Origin: Fimousia sp045616445
GTDB lineage: Bacteria > Bacillota > Clostridia > Lachnospirales > Lachnospiraceae
Assembly: GCA_045616445.1 (NCBI GenBank)
Contig: JAZLGR010000017.1
Coordinates: 1-64,000, forward strand
Direction: 5' to 3'
Length of the DNA stretch: 64,000 nt
Shown in pieces: positions 9,052 to 17,283 of the stretch (positions are counted from its first letter, which is position 1; the number at the start of each line of letters is the position of its first letter). Below the pieces are notes generated by a model. That model saw only the letters and a list, made by a program, of their open reading frames with translations. It ran no database searches and was not told the DNA's origin. The translations under genes and the position numbers were made by a program.

Positions 9052-9101
9052 ATTGCTACACCCTTTCCTTTCTTTCATTTATACTATACAGCAATTTTAA
9101 C

Positions 9102-9140
9102 GAAAAAAAAAGAGAAGAATGCAATTTTCTTCTCTTTTTT
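9102..9140. terminator. Bidirectional terminator
   Basis: A-rich AAAAGAGAAGAA pairs with TTCTTCTCTTTT around a short loop, with A and T runs flanking both sides. It closes the minus-strand unit ending at 9230 and insulates the regulator gene below. Confidence 0.8.
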
Positions 9141-9229
9141 ATACAATTTTTAATATCTTTTTTTGTATATTCTAGCCAAAATATAAAGTCATTTGTCAAT
9201 TTGCCATTTTTCTTTTTCGTGATTTTTTA

Positions 9230-9943
9230 TTATTCAGATACTTCCTGTTCAAATTGCTGCCAGAATTCTGTCGAAATTCTCTCAGAACCAATCTGGAGAC
9301 GCTTCTTAATCCACTTTACAATGGCAGAATCGTCCTTTTCATCCATCACGCCTTCGAAAATATGGGAAGAGATTCGCTCGGAACTGATGAAGAGCTTGGT
9401 TCCCAGATTCTCCATATGATTCAGCAGAAGTTTCATCTGCTTTTCAAGTGGAACTGCTGGAAGCACCAGATCCGGAAGATATCCGTTAATCTTATTCACC
9501 AGGGCTTCTAATCCCTCTTCGCTGTCTTTATCATAGGCAAGACTTCGAATATCTATGCCATCATAGTCATACTGAAGATATGCATGGGCTTTCTCACACT
9601 GTTCTTCTGTCTCACAAAGTACGCACACCATCTTCTTATTCTTAGCCATGGACTGCAGAAGTGCATCTAAATAGTCTTCCATATATCTGCCTTCCTGATT
9701 CATGGCAATGGCTTTCTCAATATCATGATCTCCTGGTAATACCAGGTCTGCGCTTTTTACGAATTTCTGTGTTTCTTCTGATTTCTTGCTTTCTAATGCC
9801 AGCTTTGCTCCCGCCAGCAAAACAAAGTTAAAATAATCGTTATTCACATAACTTTGGGATATTTCAACTGCACGTGAAACAGAAACAGCATCTACGGTCA
9901 TCCCTAATACGGGCACCAATTCATAGTTGTTCTGATTTTCCAT
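9230..9943 (-). CDS. Divergent WecB/TagA/CpsF-like protein
   Basis: The N-terminal half follows the pattern of WecB/TagA/CpsF glycosyltransferases: LGMTVDAVSVSRAVEI, a FVLLAGAKLALES segment where the family has a 'tvNa' strand, and SADLVLPGDHDIEKA where the family usually has 'adlv..DG.g'. A later LPDLVLPAVPLEKQMK aligns with the family's 'Pdlvlva.G.PkQE' loop. The family's usual Asp-Gly and Gln-Glu residues are not evident, so catalysis is doubtful. The start is the ATG at 9943 with AGGAG 12 bases upstream; an in-frame TTG at 9967 overlaps that site. The preceding gene is an LCP-like membrane protein, so a role in the cell envelope is plausible but inferred. Confidence 0.55.
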   Translation of the reverse strand: MENQNNYELVPVLGMTVDAVSVSRAVEISQSYVNNDYFNFVLLAGAKLALESKKSEETQKFVKSADLVLPGDHDIEKAIAMNQEGRYMEDYLDALLQSMAKNKKMVCVLCETEEQCEKAHAYLQYDYDGIDIRSLAYDKDSEEGLEALVNKINGYLPDLVLPAVPLEKQMKLLLNHMENLGTKLFISSERISSHIFEGVMDEKDDSAIVKWIKKRLQIGSERISTEFWQQFEQEVSE

Positions 9944-9988
9944 AGTGTATTTGAGCTCCTTTGTCAAGTAAACACAGATGCTATCGGA

Positions 9989-10915
9989 TTAATCTTCTTC
10001 TGCTTCCGTAGAACCTGTACCAGTCATGCTGCTTACAGACTTACCAACTGTATTGCCTTCTACAATATCATTGATGAGGTCTTTTGCTGCATCGATGTCT
10101 GCTTCAAATGCACTTCCATTGAGTGTACCTTCTAAACTAACCACATAGATATCTTCTGGTTTTAATTCAGAAGCGATGTCTACATACATGGAGATATCAC
10201 TGTATTCAAGATCAGAGGATCCGTTCTTGTAGATTGTCTTTACATATTCAGCAAGTTTTTCCTTGTCTGTATCTTTGAAGATAGATGCCACATAACCAGC
10301 GATGAAGTTTTCTGCACCTTCGATAAATGCTGTATCTGTAGATTCATCATACATTCCCTTACCGGATAATACACCCCAGGACTGGTTACCGTTCATAGTT
10401 GTTTCTCCAGCTTCCATATTAACCTTCATCTGGTTCATATCACGGAAGGATACTGGGTAAGGAAGAGTCGCTGTGAAGGAGTTACCTTCGTTGATCAGGT
10501 TAACAAATGCTTCCTGGTCAAAATCTTCGTAACCGGAAATTGTTACATTGTATGCGTTCTGGATGTTGTTGACAACCTTCTTCATACTTTCGCCGTTGCC
10601 TTCTGCATCATATTCAAAAAGGTCAGAATCCGGTCTCATACATATGATTGTCATCTTCTTATTCTTTGTGTCAAACACTCGGAGTGCAACGAAATCACCA
10701 ACACGGATACAGGTTACATACTGATCCTTAATGGATGCTGCTAATTCCTCTGCTTCTTTTTTTGCTGCTGCTTCTTTTTCAGCCTTGAATTTATGAGTGA
10801 AAAATGTCTTGGATCCAAAGTAGGATGCGCCCCCTGCGATGACGATTACTAAAAGGGCTGCAATGATACGGATCAATGGATTTTTCTTCTTTGCTTTGTT
10901 TTCTGGTTTGCTCAA
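9989..10915 (-). CDS. Membrane-anchored, divergent LytR-CpsA-Psr-like protein
   Basis: This protein has 308 residues. A lysine-rich cytoplasmic start, one transmembrane segment (about residues 15-36) and an Ala/Lys/Glu-rich coiled stretch precede an extracellular domain. Parts of it echo LCP wall-polymer ligases: MTIICMRPDSD resembles the 'llsiPRDt' strand, YNVTISGYEDFDQEAFVNLI the 'i..yv.id...f..lid' helix, and METGE-like GETTMNGNQSWGVL the 'G...LnG.qaL' loop. The similarity is patchy and the family arginines are mostly absent. The start is TTG at 10915 with AAAGGAG nine bases before. It is probably co-transcribed with the TagA-like gene downstream; function is unproven. Confidence 0.5.
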   Translation of the reverse strand: MSKPENKAKKKNPLIRIIAALLVIVIAGGASYFGSKTFFTHKFKAEKEAAAKKEAEELAASIKDQYVTCIRVGDFVALRVFDTKNKKMTIICMRPDSDLFEYDAEGNGESMKKVVNNIQNAYNVTISGYEDFDQEAFVNLINEGNSFTATLPYPVSFRDMNQMKVNMEAGETTMNGNQSWGVLSGKGMYDESTDTAFIEGAENFIAGYVASIFKDTDKEKLAEYVKTIYKNGSSDLEYSDISMYVDIASELKPEDIYVVSLEGTLNGSAFEADIDAAKDLINDIVEGNTVGKSVSSMTGTGSTEAEED

Positions 10916-11011
10916 GATTAAAATCTCCTTTCATTACATAGTTATTAACTATAACATTATAGCAAAACTTCTTGTCTATTTCAACCTTCCGCTTCCTCTA
11001 AACCTTCCATG

Positions 11012-12490
11012 TTACTTGCATAAATCATATTTTTCTACGTCGATCACGCAGTTTCCGCGTGCCATGAATGTAATATCTCCTGCATCCACTGGAGTGTAGA
11101 TCTTACTTGTACAAGCCTGCGCACCACCATTTGCAAAGATTTCGATGCCATTCTTGTCAACTAAGATACGTAAATCAAGGGCACCGCCTTTGTCTTCCAC
11201 ATAGAATTTTCTTGTTGTTACATAGTCGTAACGGCTTACACCGTAGGTACGGTCGAACTTAACAATATTGTCTTCCGGAACGAATACGATTTCTGCATAC
11301 TGACCGTCTGTTTTTGCAAGTTTTAAGGAGAATCTTCTGAAGGAGCCATCTTCTTCTGGTCTGATGGAGACATTCAGATCGATAGTACGGCCTTCGATGC
11401 CTTCTAAGGACATTTCCTCAGATACCTTCACGTCTTTGTATGCAACGTGGTTGCTTCTATAGTTTTCGATTTCTCTTACCGGCCACTGGTAGAGACGATT
11501 GTTCTTGATGGAAAGCTCACGTGGAAGGGTCATGGAGCCGAATGTCTTTGTGTCGGCGCCCTTCACATGAACATCATTCCAGTTCTGCATCCATGCAACC
11601 ATGATTCTTCTGCCGTCTGCTGCTTCTAATGTCTGCTGAGCATAGAAGTCACAGCCATAGTCTACTGCCTGTACGTGATCTTTTACAAATGTCTTGCTCT
11701 CGATATCGTAACGGCCGATGAAGAAGAAGTTGCCGTAGCCTGCGTGGAATTCAAGCCCTTCTGGTAATGTTTCGTGGGCACAGAAGGTAAGACATTCTGT
11801 ACCTGCTAATGGGAAGAAGTCCGGACATTCCCACATGGTACCGTAACGGCCTTCACAGGAGATGATTCTGGATTCAAATACCCAGTTTTCTAAGTCTGTA
11901 GAGGAGAATAATACGGCACTGCCGGTTCCATCTTCTACTCGTGCAACTGCAAGCACATAGTAGTAATCCCCACTCTTAAATACCTTAGGATCACGGAAAT
12001 CGATGTCGCTGATTCCTTCTGGAAGCTTGTCCGCACCGATGATTGGGTTCACAGACATTTTTTCGTAGTTGATACCGTCACCGATAGCTGCACACTGGTG
12101 CTGGTATCCGTGAAGATCTGCAGGCATATTCTCACGGCCATATACGCCAGTGTATACGAGAAGCTGTCTGCCGTCTTCTAATTCTAAAGCGGTTCCGGAG
12201 AATACACCACGGTCATCTGCCGGTGTATCCGGAGCTAAGGCACAAGGAAGATATTCCCATGTAACGAAGTCTTTTGTTTTTGCGTGGCCCCAGTGCATTG
12301 GACCCCAGGAAATGTCATATGGATAGTACTGGTAGAATAAGTGATATTCACCCTTATACATGGAAAATCCATTTGGATCGTTCATCCAGCCGATTGCTGG
12401 TGTTAAGTGGAATGCCGGTCTTTCTGCGTCTGCACTCGCCTTAAGTTCTGCTTCGTATGCTCTTGCGTTTTCTAATGTCATTGCTCTCAT
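11012..12490 (-). CDS. scrB: Glycoside hydrolase family 32, sucrose-6-phosphate hydrolase type
   Basis: It cleaves the fructosyl bond of sucrose-6-phosphate or sucrose. The 492 residues include the GH32 nucleophile motif WMNDPNG (Asp at about 38), the FRDPKVF motif near 167 and the ECPD acid/base motif near 223, followed by a C-terminal beta-sandwich. There is no signal peptide, so it is cytoplasmic. GAGGAG lies ten bases before the first ATG. It is encoded 20 bases downstream of a LacI-family repressor whose operators control both. No phosphotransferase system gene is present in the window, so the phosphorylated substrate is an inference; beta-fructofuranosidase is the alternative. Confidence 0.92.
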   Translation of the reverse strand: MRAMTLENARAYEAELKASADAERPAFHLTPAIGWMNDPNGFSMYKGEYHLFYQYYPYDISWGPMHWGHAKTKDFVTWEYLPCALAPDTPADDRGVFSGTALELEDGRQLLVYTGVYGRENMPADLHGYQHQCAAIGDGINYEKMSVNPIIGADKLPEGISDIDFRDPKVFKSGDYYYVLAVARVEDGTGSAVLFSSTDLENWVFESRIISCEGRYGTMWECPDFFPLAGTECLTFCAHETLPEGLEFHAGYGNFFFIGRYDIESKTFVKDHVQAVDYGCDFYAQQTLEAADGRRIMVAWMQNWNDVHVKGADTKTFGSMTLPRELSIKNNRLYQWPVREIENYRSNHVAYKDVKVSEEMSLEGIEGRTIDLNVSIRPEEDGSFRRFSLKLAKTDGQYAEIVFVPEDNIVKFDRTYGVSRYDYVTTRKFYVEDKGGALDLRILVDKNGIEIFANGGAQACTSKIYTPVDAGDITFMARGNCVIDVEKYDLCK

Positions 12491-12510
12491 GGTTTTTTAT
12501 CTCCTCGTGG

Positions 12511-13539
12511 TTATTTATTCGTTAAATGTGTATATCGATCAATTACCTGCACTGGCAGGGTAATGCGTTTTTTCTTGATAGGTTTCTGATTGATCTGTTT
12601 TAACAGAAGCTTGACTGCTTCCTCTGCGATCTTTTCGATTGGCTGTTTGATGGTGCTGATTTCCGGATAGAATAAGTTCACCGCGTCGGTGCCGTCGTAG
12701 GCTACGATTTTGATGTCCTCCGGAATCCGCCTGCCCATGCTTCTTGCGACGATTGCATACTGGATGGCTGCATAATCTGTCGCCATAATTCCGTCGATGT
12801 CAGGATGCTTGGCAAATACTTCCCTGGCCTGCTCCCTGTACTTCTCAGCATCAACGATTCCTAAGCTCAGTCGTTCATGATACTTGATCTTGGCTTTTTT
12901 TACTGCTTTTTCAAATGCGATGTGTCGCTCCACAAATGGGAACAGCTTGGTGGAGATTTCCTTCTCTTTCTCCCTGTACTTAATCTCCTGGGTCACCGTA
13001 TCCCTGACCTGGAAAATGTGTCTGCAGCCGGCTTGAACGAGCATCTCTGCTGCCTTTTTCCCGCCCTTTTTGTGGTTGGCACATACCATTGGAATATCGT
13101 CAGATAAAATACTGTCGATGGATACCACCGGTCTTGTGATCTCCGCATAGCTTCCCTGTTTGAGCAAGTTGGATGTGGTGATGACCCCGTCCACTAAGTT
13201 ACGGTTTACCATATCTAAGAATGCTTCCTCATTGGTCTGTTCCCCATCGCTACAGCAAAGCATGGTCTTATAGCCTTCCTTGCGGAGCAGATATTCAATT
13301 TCCTTTAACAATGCTGCGAAGAACAGATCAGAAACATCTGGCACGATGACTGCCACGGAATTGGTTCTGTTCTGCTGCAGATTTCTTGCAAGCTCGTTGG
13401 GTACGTAATGGAGCTCTTCAATGACCGCCTGTACCTTCGCTCTGGTCTCTTCCGACACATATCCGGTGCCGTTAATTACTCGTGATGCCGTTGCAATACC
13501 AACGCCTGCTCGCTTTGCAACATCAGTAATACTCGCCAT
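12511..13539 (-). CDS. LacI-family transcriptional repressor of the GH32 gene
   Basis: Residues 2-45 form the LacI helix-turn-helix and hinge (ITDVAKRAGVGIATASRVIN), followed by a periplasmic-binding-protein-like sugar-sensing domain; 342 residues is normal. The ATG follows GAGGT by six bases. Two near-palindromic LacI-type operators lie 60-110 bases upstream, downstream of a TTGACA promoter. This points to autorepression and control of the downstream hydrolase, with sucrose or fructose (or a phosphate ester) as likely inducer. Confidence 0.92.
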   Translation of the reverse strand: MASITDVAKRAGVGIATASRVINGTGYVSEETRAKVQAVIEELHYVPNELARNLQQNRTNSVAVIVPDVSDLFFAALLKEIEYLLRKEGYKTMLCCSDGEQTNEEAFLDMVNRNLVDGVITTSNLLKQGSYAEITRPVVSIDSILSDDIPMVCANHKKGGKKAAEMLVQAGCRHIFQVRDTVTQEIKYREKEKEISTKLFPFVERHIAFEKAVKKAKIKYHERLSLGIVDAEKYREQAREVFAKHPDIDGIMATDYAAIQYAIVARSMGRRIPEDIKIVAYDGTDAVNLFYPEISTIKQPIEKIAEEAVKLLLKQINQKPIKKKRITLPVQVIDRYTHLTNK

Positions 13540-13599
13540 TTTATAACCTCTGTTTATACATTATAACCTTGCTATCTTTAACCCCTGATTGTCCTCTTC

Positions 13600-13617
13600 T
13601 ATGGAAAGGTTTCCATA
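13600..13617. promoter_or_regulatory. LacI-family operator O1
   Basis: The dyad TATGGAAAGGTTTCCATA is a near-perfect palindrome matching the TGGAAA-N2-TTTCCA layout of LacI/ScrR operators. It lies 61 bases before the repressor start. Confidence 0.85.
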
Positions 13618-13633
13618 AGAGGGCAATAAAAAA

Positions 13634-13651
13634 TATGGAAACCTTTCCATA
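13634..13651. promoter_or_regulatory. LacI-family operator O2
   Basis: TATGGAAACCTTTCCATA is the second copy of the operator dyad. Its centre is 34 bp from the first. It overlaps the expected transcription start of the promoter at 13664-13690. Confidence 0.85.
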
Positions 13652-13663
13652 AACAAAAACTAT

Positions 13664-13690
13664 CTTATAACGTAGAATTTTATCTGTCAA
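13664..13690 (-). promoter_or_regulatory. Promoter of the LacI-GH32 operon
   Basis: On the minus strand TTGACA (13685-13690) and TATAAG (13664-13669) are separated by 15 bases, slightly short. The two operators lie immediately downstream. Confidence 0.6.
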
Positions 13691-13713
13691 TATAATTTTA
13701 TTAAAATATTGTA

Positions 13714-13748
13714 TAGAAAAAGGAACAGACTTTTTTAATCTGTTCCTT
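13714..13748 (-). terminator. Terminator of ddl-murI-DUF1934
   Basis: On the minus strand AAGGAACAGA...TCTGTTCCTT forms a ten-bp stem followed by TTTTC. It lies seven bases after the DUF1934 stop. Confidence 0.85.
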
Positions 13749-13754
13749 CTATAT

Positions 13755-14177
13755 CTACTGTTTTGCCTTGACCTCCACCTTGATCGTGCAGTCGGAGACG
13801 AATCTGCCGTCCACCGCAAGGCTATAATCGATGGCGAGATCCATCTTGTCAATGGTCTCCGTAAAATCGATTTTGGTTGTGGTCACGCCCATCAGCATGC
13901 TGCCAAATGGCGTATTATAATAGGATAAGTTTTCCTTGTGTTTTTCAAAGACCATATGGCTGCTGCCCAATCCCTTGCGGATGACATCCACCTGGTCTCC
14001 GGCAATCTTCACCGTATTCTTGGTCACTTCCCCGTCTTCGTCATATTCGTCGTAGATCAGGTAATGCTTATTGTTTCGAAAATGATAGGTGCCCGGCACC
14101 ATAATAACGATGGGATCCTTGCCACCATCGGTTTCATACTGCACACCGGATACCGTAATCAATACGTCTTTTGTCAT
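13755..14177 (-). CDS. DUF1934 (YwiB-like) beta-barrel protein
   Basis: This is a 140-residue cytoplasmic protein of the calycin-like DUF1934 family, recognised by the pattern VLITVSGVQYETDG...YLIYDEYDEDG and the closing DYSLAVDGRFVSDCTIKVEV. Its biochemical role is unknown. It lies 17 bases after murI as the last gene of the ddl-murI unit, a context consistent with cell-wall metabolism but not proof of it. Confidence 0.85.
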   Translation of the reverse strand: MTKDVLITVSGVQYETDGGKDPIVIMVPGTYHFRNNKHYLIYDEYDEDGEVTKNTVKIAGDQVDVIRKGLGSSHMVFEKHKENLSYYNTPFGSMLMGVTTTKIDFTETIDKMDLAIDYSLAVDGRFVSDCTIKVEVKAKQ

Positions 14178-14194
14178 AAATTCTCTATTCCTAA

Positions 14195-14998
14195 CTAATA
14201 TTTTTCAATGTCGATGTTATGCACTTTCCTCACGGAATGACTGAGCACATTGTTCGCAAAGGATGCGAAGGTGTCATTCACGTCGCTGGCATAATATTCA
14301 TATACAGGCTGCTCCTTGGACTGTCTCAGCATATCGTGGGATTCCAAGAGCGCCTTCAGGCTTTTGGCTGTCTCAAAGGCCGGATTGACCAGCTTCACAT
14401 GCTGTCCCACAAATCGCTTGATCGGACTGTATAACAGTGGATAGTGGGTACATCCAAGAACGATGGTATCAATCTCATATTGATGGAATTCACTTAAGTA
14501 GCGGCGAATCATATCATCCGTCACCCGGTCCTCGATCATCCCCTCCTCAACGAGAGGCACAAACAGTGGACAGGCTTTGGTGAATACTACGTTGTCCGGA
14601 TTCAGCTCGTGAAGATACTCTTCATAGATGCGACTCTTCACCGTTGCTCTTGTGCAAATGACTCCGATTCGGTTGGTCTTTGTGGCAAGGGCTGCAGTGA
14701 CTGCCCCCGGTTCTACCACACCGATGATCGGAATGTCAAATTCCTTCTGAAGTACGTCTAATGCCAGTGCACTTGCTGTGTTACAGGCAATTACGATGGC
14801 CTTCACATTCTTGGTCTTTAAGAAACGGCAGATTTGTTCGGAAAATCGAATGATTGCCTCTTTGGATTTGGTTCCGTAAGGAACTCTGGCTGTATCACCA
14901 AAATATATTAAATTCTCATATGGAAGCTGTCTGATGATTTCCCGGGTAACAGTAAGGCCTCCTACCCCTGAATCAAAAATTCCAATCGGTGCATCCAT
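14195..14998 (-). CDS. murI: Glutamate racemase
   Basis: It interconverts L- and D-glutamate, supplying D-Glu for the peptidoglycan stem peptide. Both catalytic cysteines are visible, in the ACNTASA motif (near residue 73) and LGCTHYPLL (near 184), and the N-terminus has the substrate-binding FDSGVGGLTV. The 267 residues are normal. The start is preceded by AAAGGAG. It lies 12 bases downstream of ddl, so the D-Glu and D-Ala-D-Ala steps are co-expressed. Confidence 0.97.
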   Translation of the reverse strand: MDAPIGIFDSGVGGLTVTREIIRQLPYENLIYFGDTARVPYGTKSKEAIIRFSEQICRFLKTKNVKAIVIACNTASALALDVLQKEFDIPIIGVVEPGAVTAALATKTNRIGVICTRATVKSRIYEEYLHELNPDNVVFTKACPLFVPLVEEGMIEDRVTDDMIRRYLSEFHQYEIDTIVLGCTHYPLLYSPIKRFVGQHVKLVNPAFETAKSLKALLESHDMLRQSKEQPVYEYYASDVNDTFASFANNVLSHSVRKVHNIDIEKY

Positions 14999-15010
14999 AG
15001 TAACTCTCCT

Positions 15011-16060
15011 TTAAAATCTTTCGTATGCAAGATCAATGAGCTTCTGTACCAGCTCGTCGGTTTCAATACCACGTGCTCTCCATAACATTGGATACATACT
15101 GATTGCTGTAAAGCCTGGTAAAGTATTGATTTCGTTGAAGATTACTTTGCCTTCCTCTGTTACGAAGAAATCCACACGGGAGAGGCCGAAGCCGTCTACT
15201 GCCTTAAAGATACGCTTTGCGTAGCTTCTGATACGGTCTGCTGCGTGAGGTGGAAGTACAGGATCTGTGATTGTCTTGGATTCTGCATTGTTATACTTCG
15301 CATCAAAATCATAGAATTCTGCTGCAGATACGATTTCGCCAACGCCGGAAGCTTCCACGTCCTTGCCGCCTAAAACTGCACATTCGATTTCGCGGCCAAC
15401 GATGGTTTCTTCTACTAAGATCTTTCTGTCATGCTTTGCAGCAACCAACAGAGCATTGATCAGTTCTTCGCGGTTGTGGGCTTTATTCACCCCCTGAGAA
15501 GAGCCTGCACAGGATGGCTTAACGAATACCGGATAATCTAACTGGTCTTCAATCAGTTCGATGGTATCGTCCATATCATCTAACATGGCAAGACGTACAT
15601 CCACAAAATCTGCCTGATAGATGCCGATCTTATCTACAACTACTTTTGTATATACTTTATCCATGGAAATGGCAGATGCTAAGACGCCACATCCAACGTA
15701 AGGAATCTGTGCCAGTTCTAAAAGGCCCTGAACAGTTCCATCTTCTCCATTCAGTCCATGAAGAACAGGGAATACCACATCGATCTTTTCTGTGCGGTAA
15801 CCATCTCCCTCAAAGATCACAAGTTCTTTCTTTAATGTATCAGGAGAGATCATGGCGCGAACCTGGGAGTTTCTCCAGCTTCCATCTGCGATATCGTCGA
15901 TACTGTCTACGTAGAGCCAGCTGCCTTCCCTGGTGATCCCTACTAATATCGTATTATATAATGCTTCATTTATATTTTTAATCACGGTCTGTGCGGAGAT
16001 GCAGGATACATCATGTTCAGAGGAACGTCCACCAAATAATACAACTATATTCTTTTTCAT
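15011..16060 (-). CDS. ddl: D-alanine--D-alanine ligase
   Basis: This ATP-grasp ligase forms the D-Ala-D-Ala dipeptide of peptidoglycan precursors. It shows the N-terminal FGGRSSEHDVS motif, the ATP-grasp VKPSCAGSSQGV loop, and the C-terminal RVDFFVTEEGKVIFNEINTLPG metal/ADP site. The start is set at the ATG at 16060 (MKKNIVVLFGG, 349 residues), which has GAGG eight bases upstream; an in-frame ATG 39 bases earlier adds a segment foreign to the family. The SEHD motif is also found in D-Ala-D-Ser type ligases, which sequence alone does not exclude. Confidence 0.95.
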   Translation of the reverse strand: MKKNIVVLFGGRSSEHDVSCISAQTVIKNINEALYNTILVGITREGSWLYVDSIDDIADGSWRNSQVRAMISPDTLKKELVIFEGDGYRTEKIDVVFPVLHGLNGEDGTVQGLLELAQIPYVGCGVLASAISMDKVYTKVVVDKIGIYQADFVDVRLAMLDDMDDTIELIEDQLDYPVFVKPSCAGSSQGVNKAHNREELINALLVAAKHDRKILVEETIVGREIECAVLGGKDVEASGVGEIVSAAEFYDFDAKYNNAESKTITDPVLPPHAADRIRSYAKRIFKAVDGFGLSRVDFFVTEEGKVIFNEINTLPGFTAISMYPMLWRARGIETDELVQKLIDLAYERF

Positions 16061-16241
16061 TCTAATTACCTCATTCTGGAAATAGCGATTTCTACCCATT
16101 GTTCTATTCTACTCAATTTTACCCCATGCCTTATGTTTTTTCAAGATTGTTATATATGTGACACATTGCAATGATATTTCAAAAGGAGTAAGATAGTTTT
16201 TAGATAAAATATGATAGAAATCACAATTTGGAGGATATACT

Positions 16242-17186
16242 ATGGAAAATCTTATGTTTAGTCTGAACGCCACCATGCCCCTCTTTCTTCTGATGGTATG
16301 TGGCGGCGTATTTAAAAAGATTGGATGGATCGACGATATATTTGCAACGAAGATGAATGGCTTTGTATTCAAGGTGGCACTGCCGGTTATGGTCTTCCAC
16401 GACCTGGCAACGGTGGATTTCTTCGAGGCCTGGGATACGACCTTTGTCCTCTTCTGCTTCTTCGTCACCGCCATCAGCATTCTCATCTCTGCAACGGTCT
16501 CCCTCTTCTTTGACAAATCCATCCGCGGAGAGTTCATTCAGGGCTCCTACCGTAGCAGCGCAGCCCTTCTTGGCATTGCATTTATTCAGAATATCTATGG
16601 TACCTCCGGGATGGGCCCCCTCATGATCATCGGAAGCGTACCTCTCTATAATATTGTAGCAGTTCTTGTCCTCACCCTCTTTAAGCCGGGCAATGACGGC
16701 AAATTAGATGCCAAACTGGTGAAGAAAACCATCATCGGCATCCTGAAGAATCCGATCATCATCGGTATCGTCATTGGGTTCTTATGGTGCGCATTGAAGA
16801 TTCCAATGCCAGTCATCTTAGAAAAGACAACCAGCAAGCTTGGCGCCGTTGCTTCCCCACTCGGTCTCATGGCCATGGGTGCATCCTTTGATATCCGTCA
16901 GGCTACCGGAAAGATTGGACCGGCACTTACTGCCAGCGCCTTAAAGCTTGTGGGCTTTTGCGCAGCATTTCTTCCAATTGCAGCCAAACTTGGCTTTTAC
17001 GATGAGAAGATGATTGCCATTTTAGTTATGCTTGGCTCCTGCTCCACCGTGGCAGGCTATGTCATGGCAAAGAACATGGGACACGAGGGAGTCGTTTCTG
17101 CAAGCTGTGTCATGCTGACCACCATGCTCTCTGCATTTACCTTAACCTTCTGGCTCTTTGTCCTTCGCAGCTTTGGTCTTGTATAA
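16242..17186 (+). CDS. AEC (auxin efflux carrier) family transporter
   Basis: This is a 314-residue membrane transporter with about ten transmembrane segments and the AEC pattern (LMVCGGVFKKIGWID; GSCSTVAGYVMAKNMG). GGAGG is seven bases before the ATG. It is the first of three plus-strand genes, but the alcohol/aldehyde dehydrogenase pair after it has its own promoter at 17211. Likely role: movement of an organic acid; substrate unknown. Confidence 0.88.
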   Translation: MENLMFSLNATMPLFLLMVCGGVFKKIGWIDDIFATKMNGFVFKVALPVMVFHDLATVDFFEAWDTTFVLFCFFVTAISILISATVSLFFDKSIRGEFIQGSYRSSAALLGIAFIQNIYGTSGMGPLMIIGSVPLYNIVAVLVLTLFKPGNDGKLDAKLVKKTIIGILKNPIIIGIVIGFLWCALKIPMPVILEKTTSKLGAVASPLGLMAMGASFDIRQATGKIGPALTASALKLVGFCAAFLPIAAKLGFYDEKMIAILVMLGSCSTVAGYVMAKNMGHEGVVSASCVMLTTMLSAFTLTFWLFVLRSFGLV

Positions 17187-17210
17187 CAAATTATTATAAG
17201 TATAAATTAT

Positions 17211-17239
17211 TTGACATCCAAACAATATATTGCTATTTT
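17211..17239 (+). promoter_or_regulatory. Promoter of the alcohol/aldehyde dehydrogenase pair
   Basis: TTGACA (17211-17216) and TATTTT (17234-17239) are separated by 17 bases, about 45 bases before the ATG at 17284. Confidence 0.6.
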
Positions 17240-17283
17240 ATATTTGAGTAATAAAAAATCGTTTATATTGAGAGGAACAAAAC

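Noticed and set aside
9051..9078. Longer N-terminus for the CdaR-type regulator
   Set aside because: The in-frame ATG at 9078 would add nine residues containing the ribosome binding site of the downstream ATG.
13541..13852. Minus-strand frame of 103 codons across the LacI operators
   Set aside because: It covers a terminator, a promoter and two operators and overlaps DUF1934 in another frame.
16109..16537. Minus-strand frame of 142 codons opposite the second AEC transporter
   Set aside because: It is the antisense of a well-supported gene, with a shorter and less protein-like sequence and no ribosome binding site.
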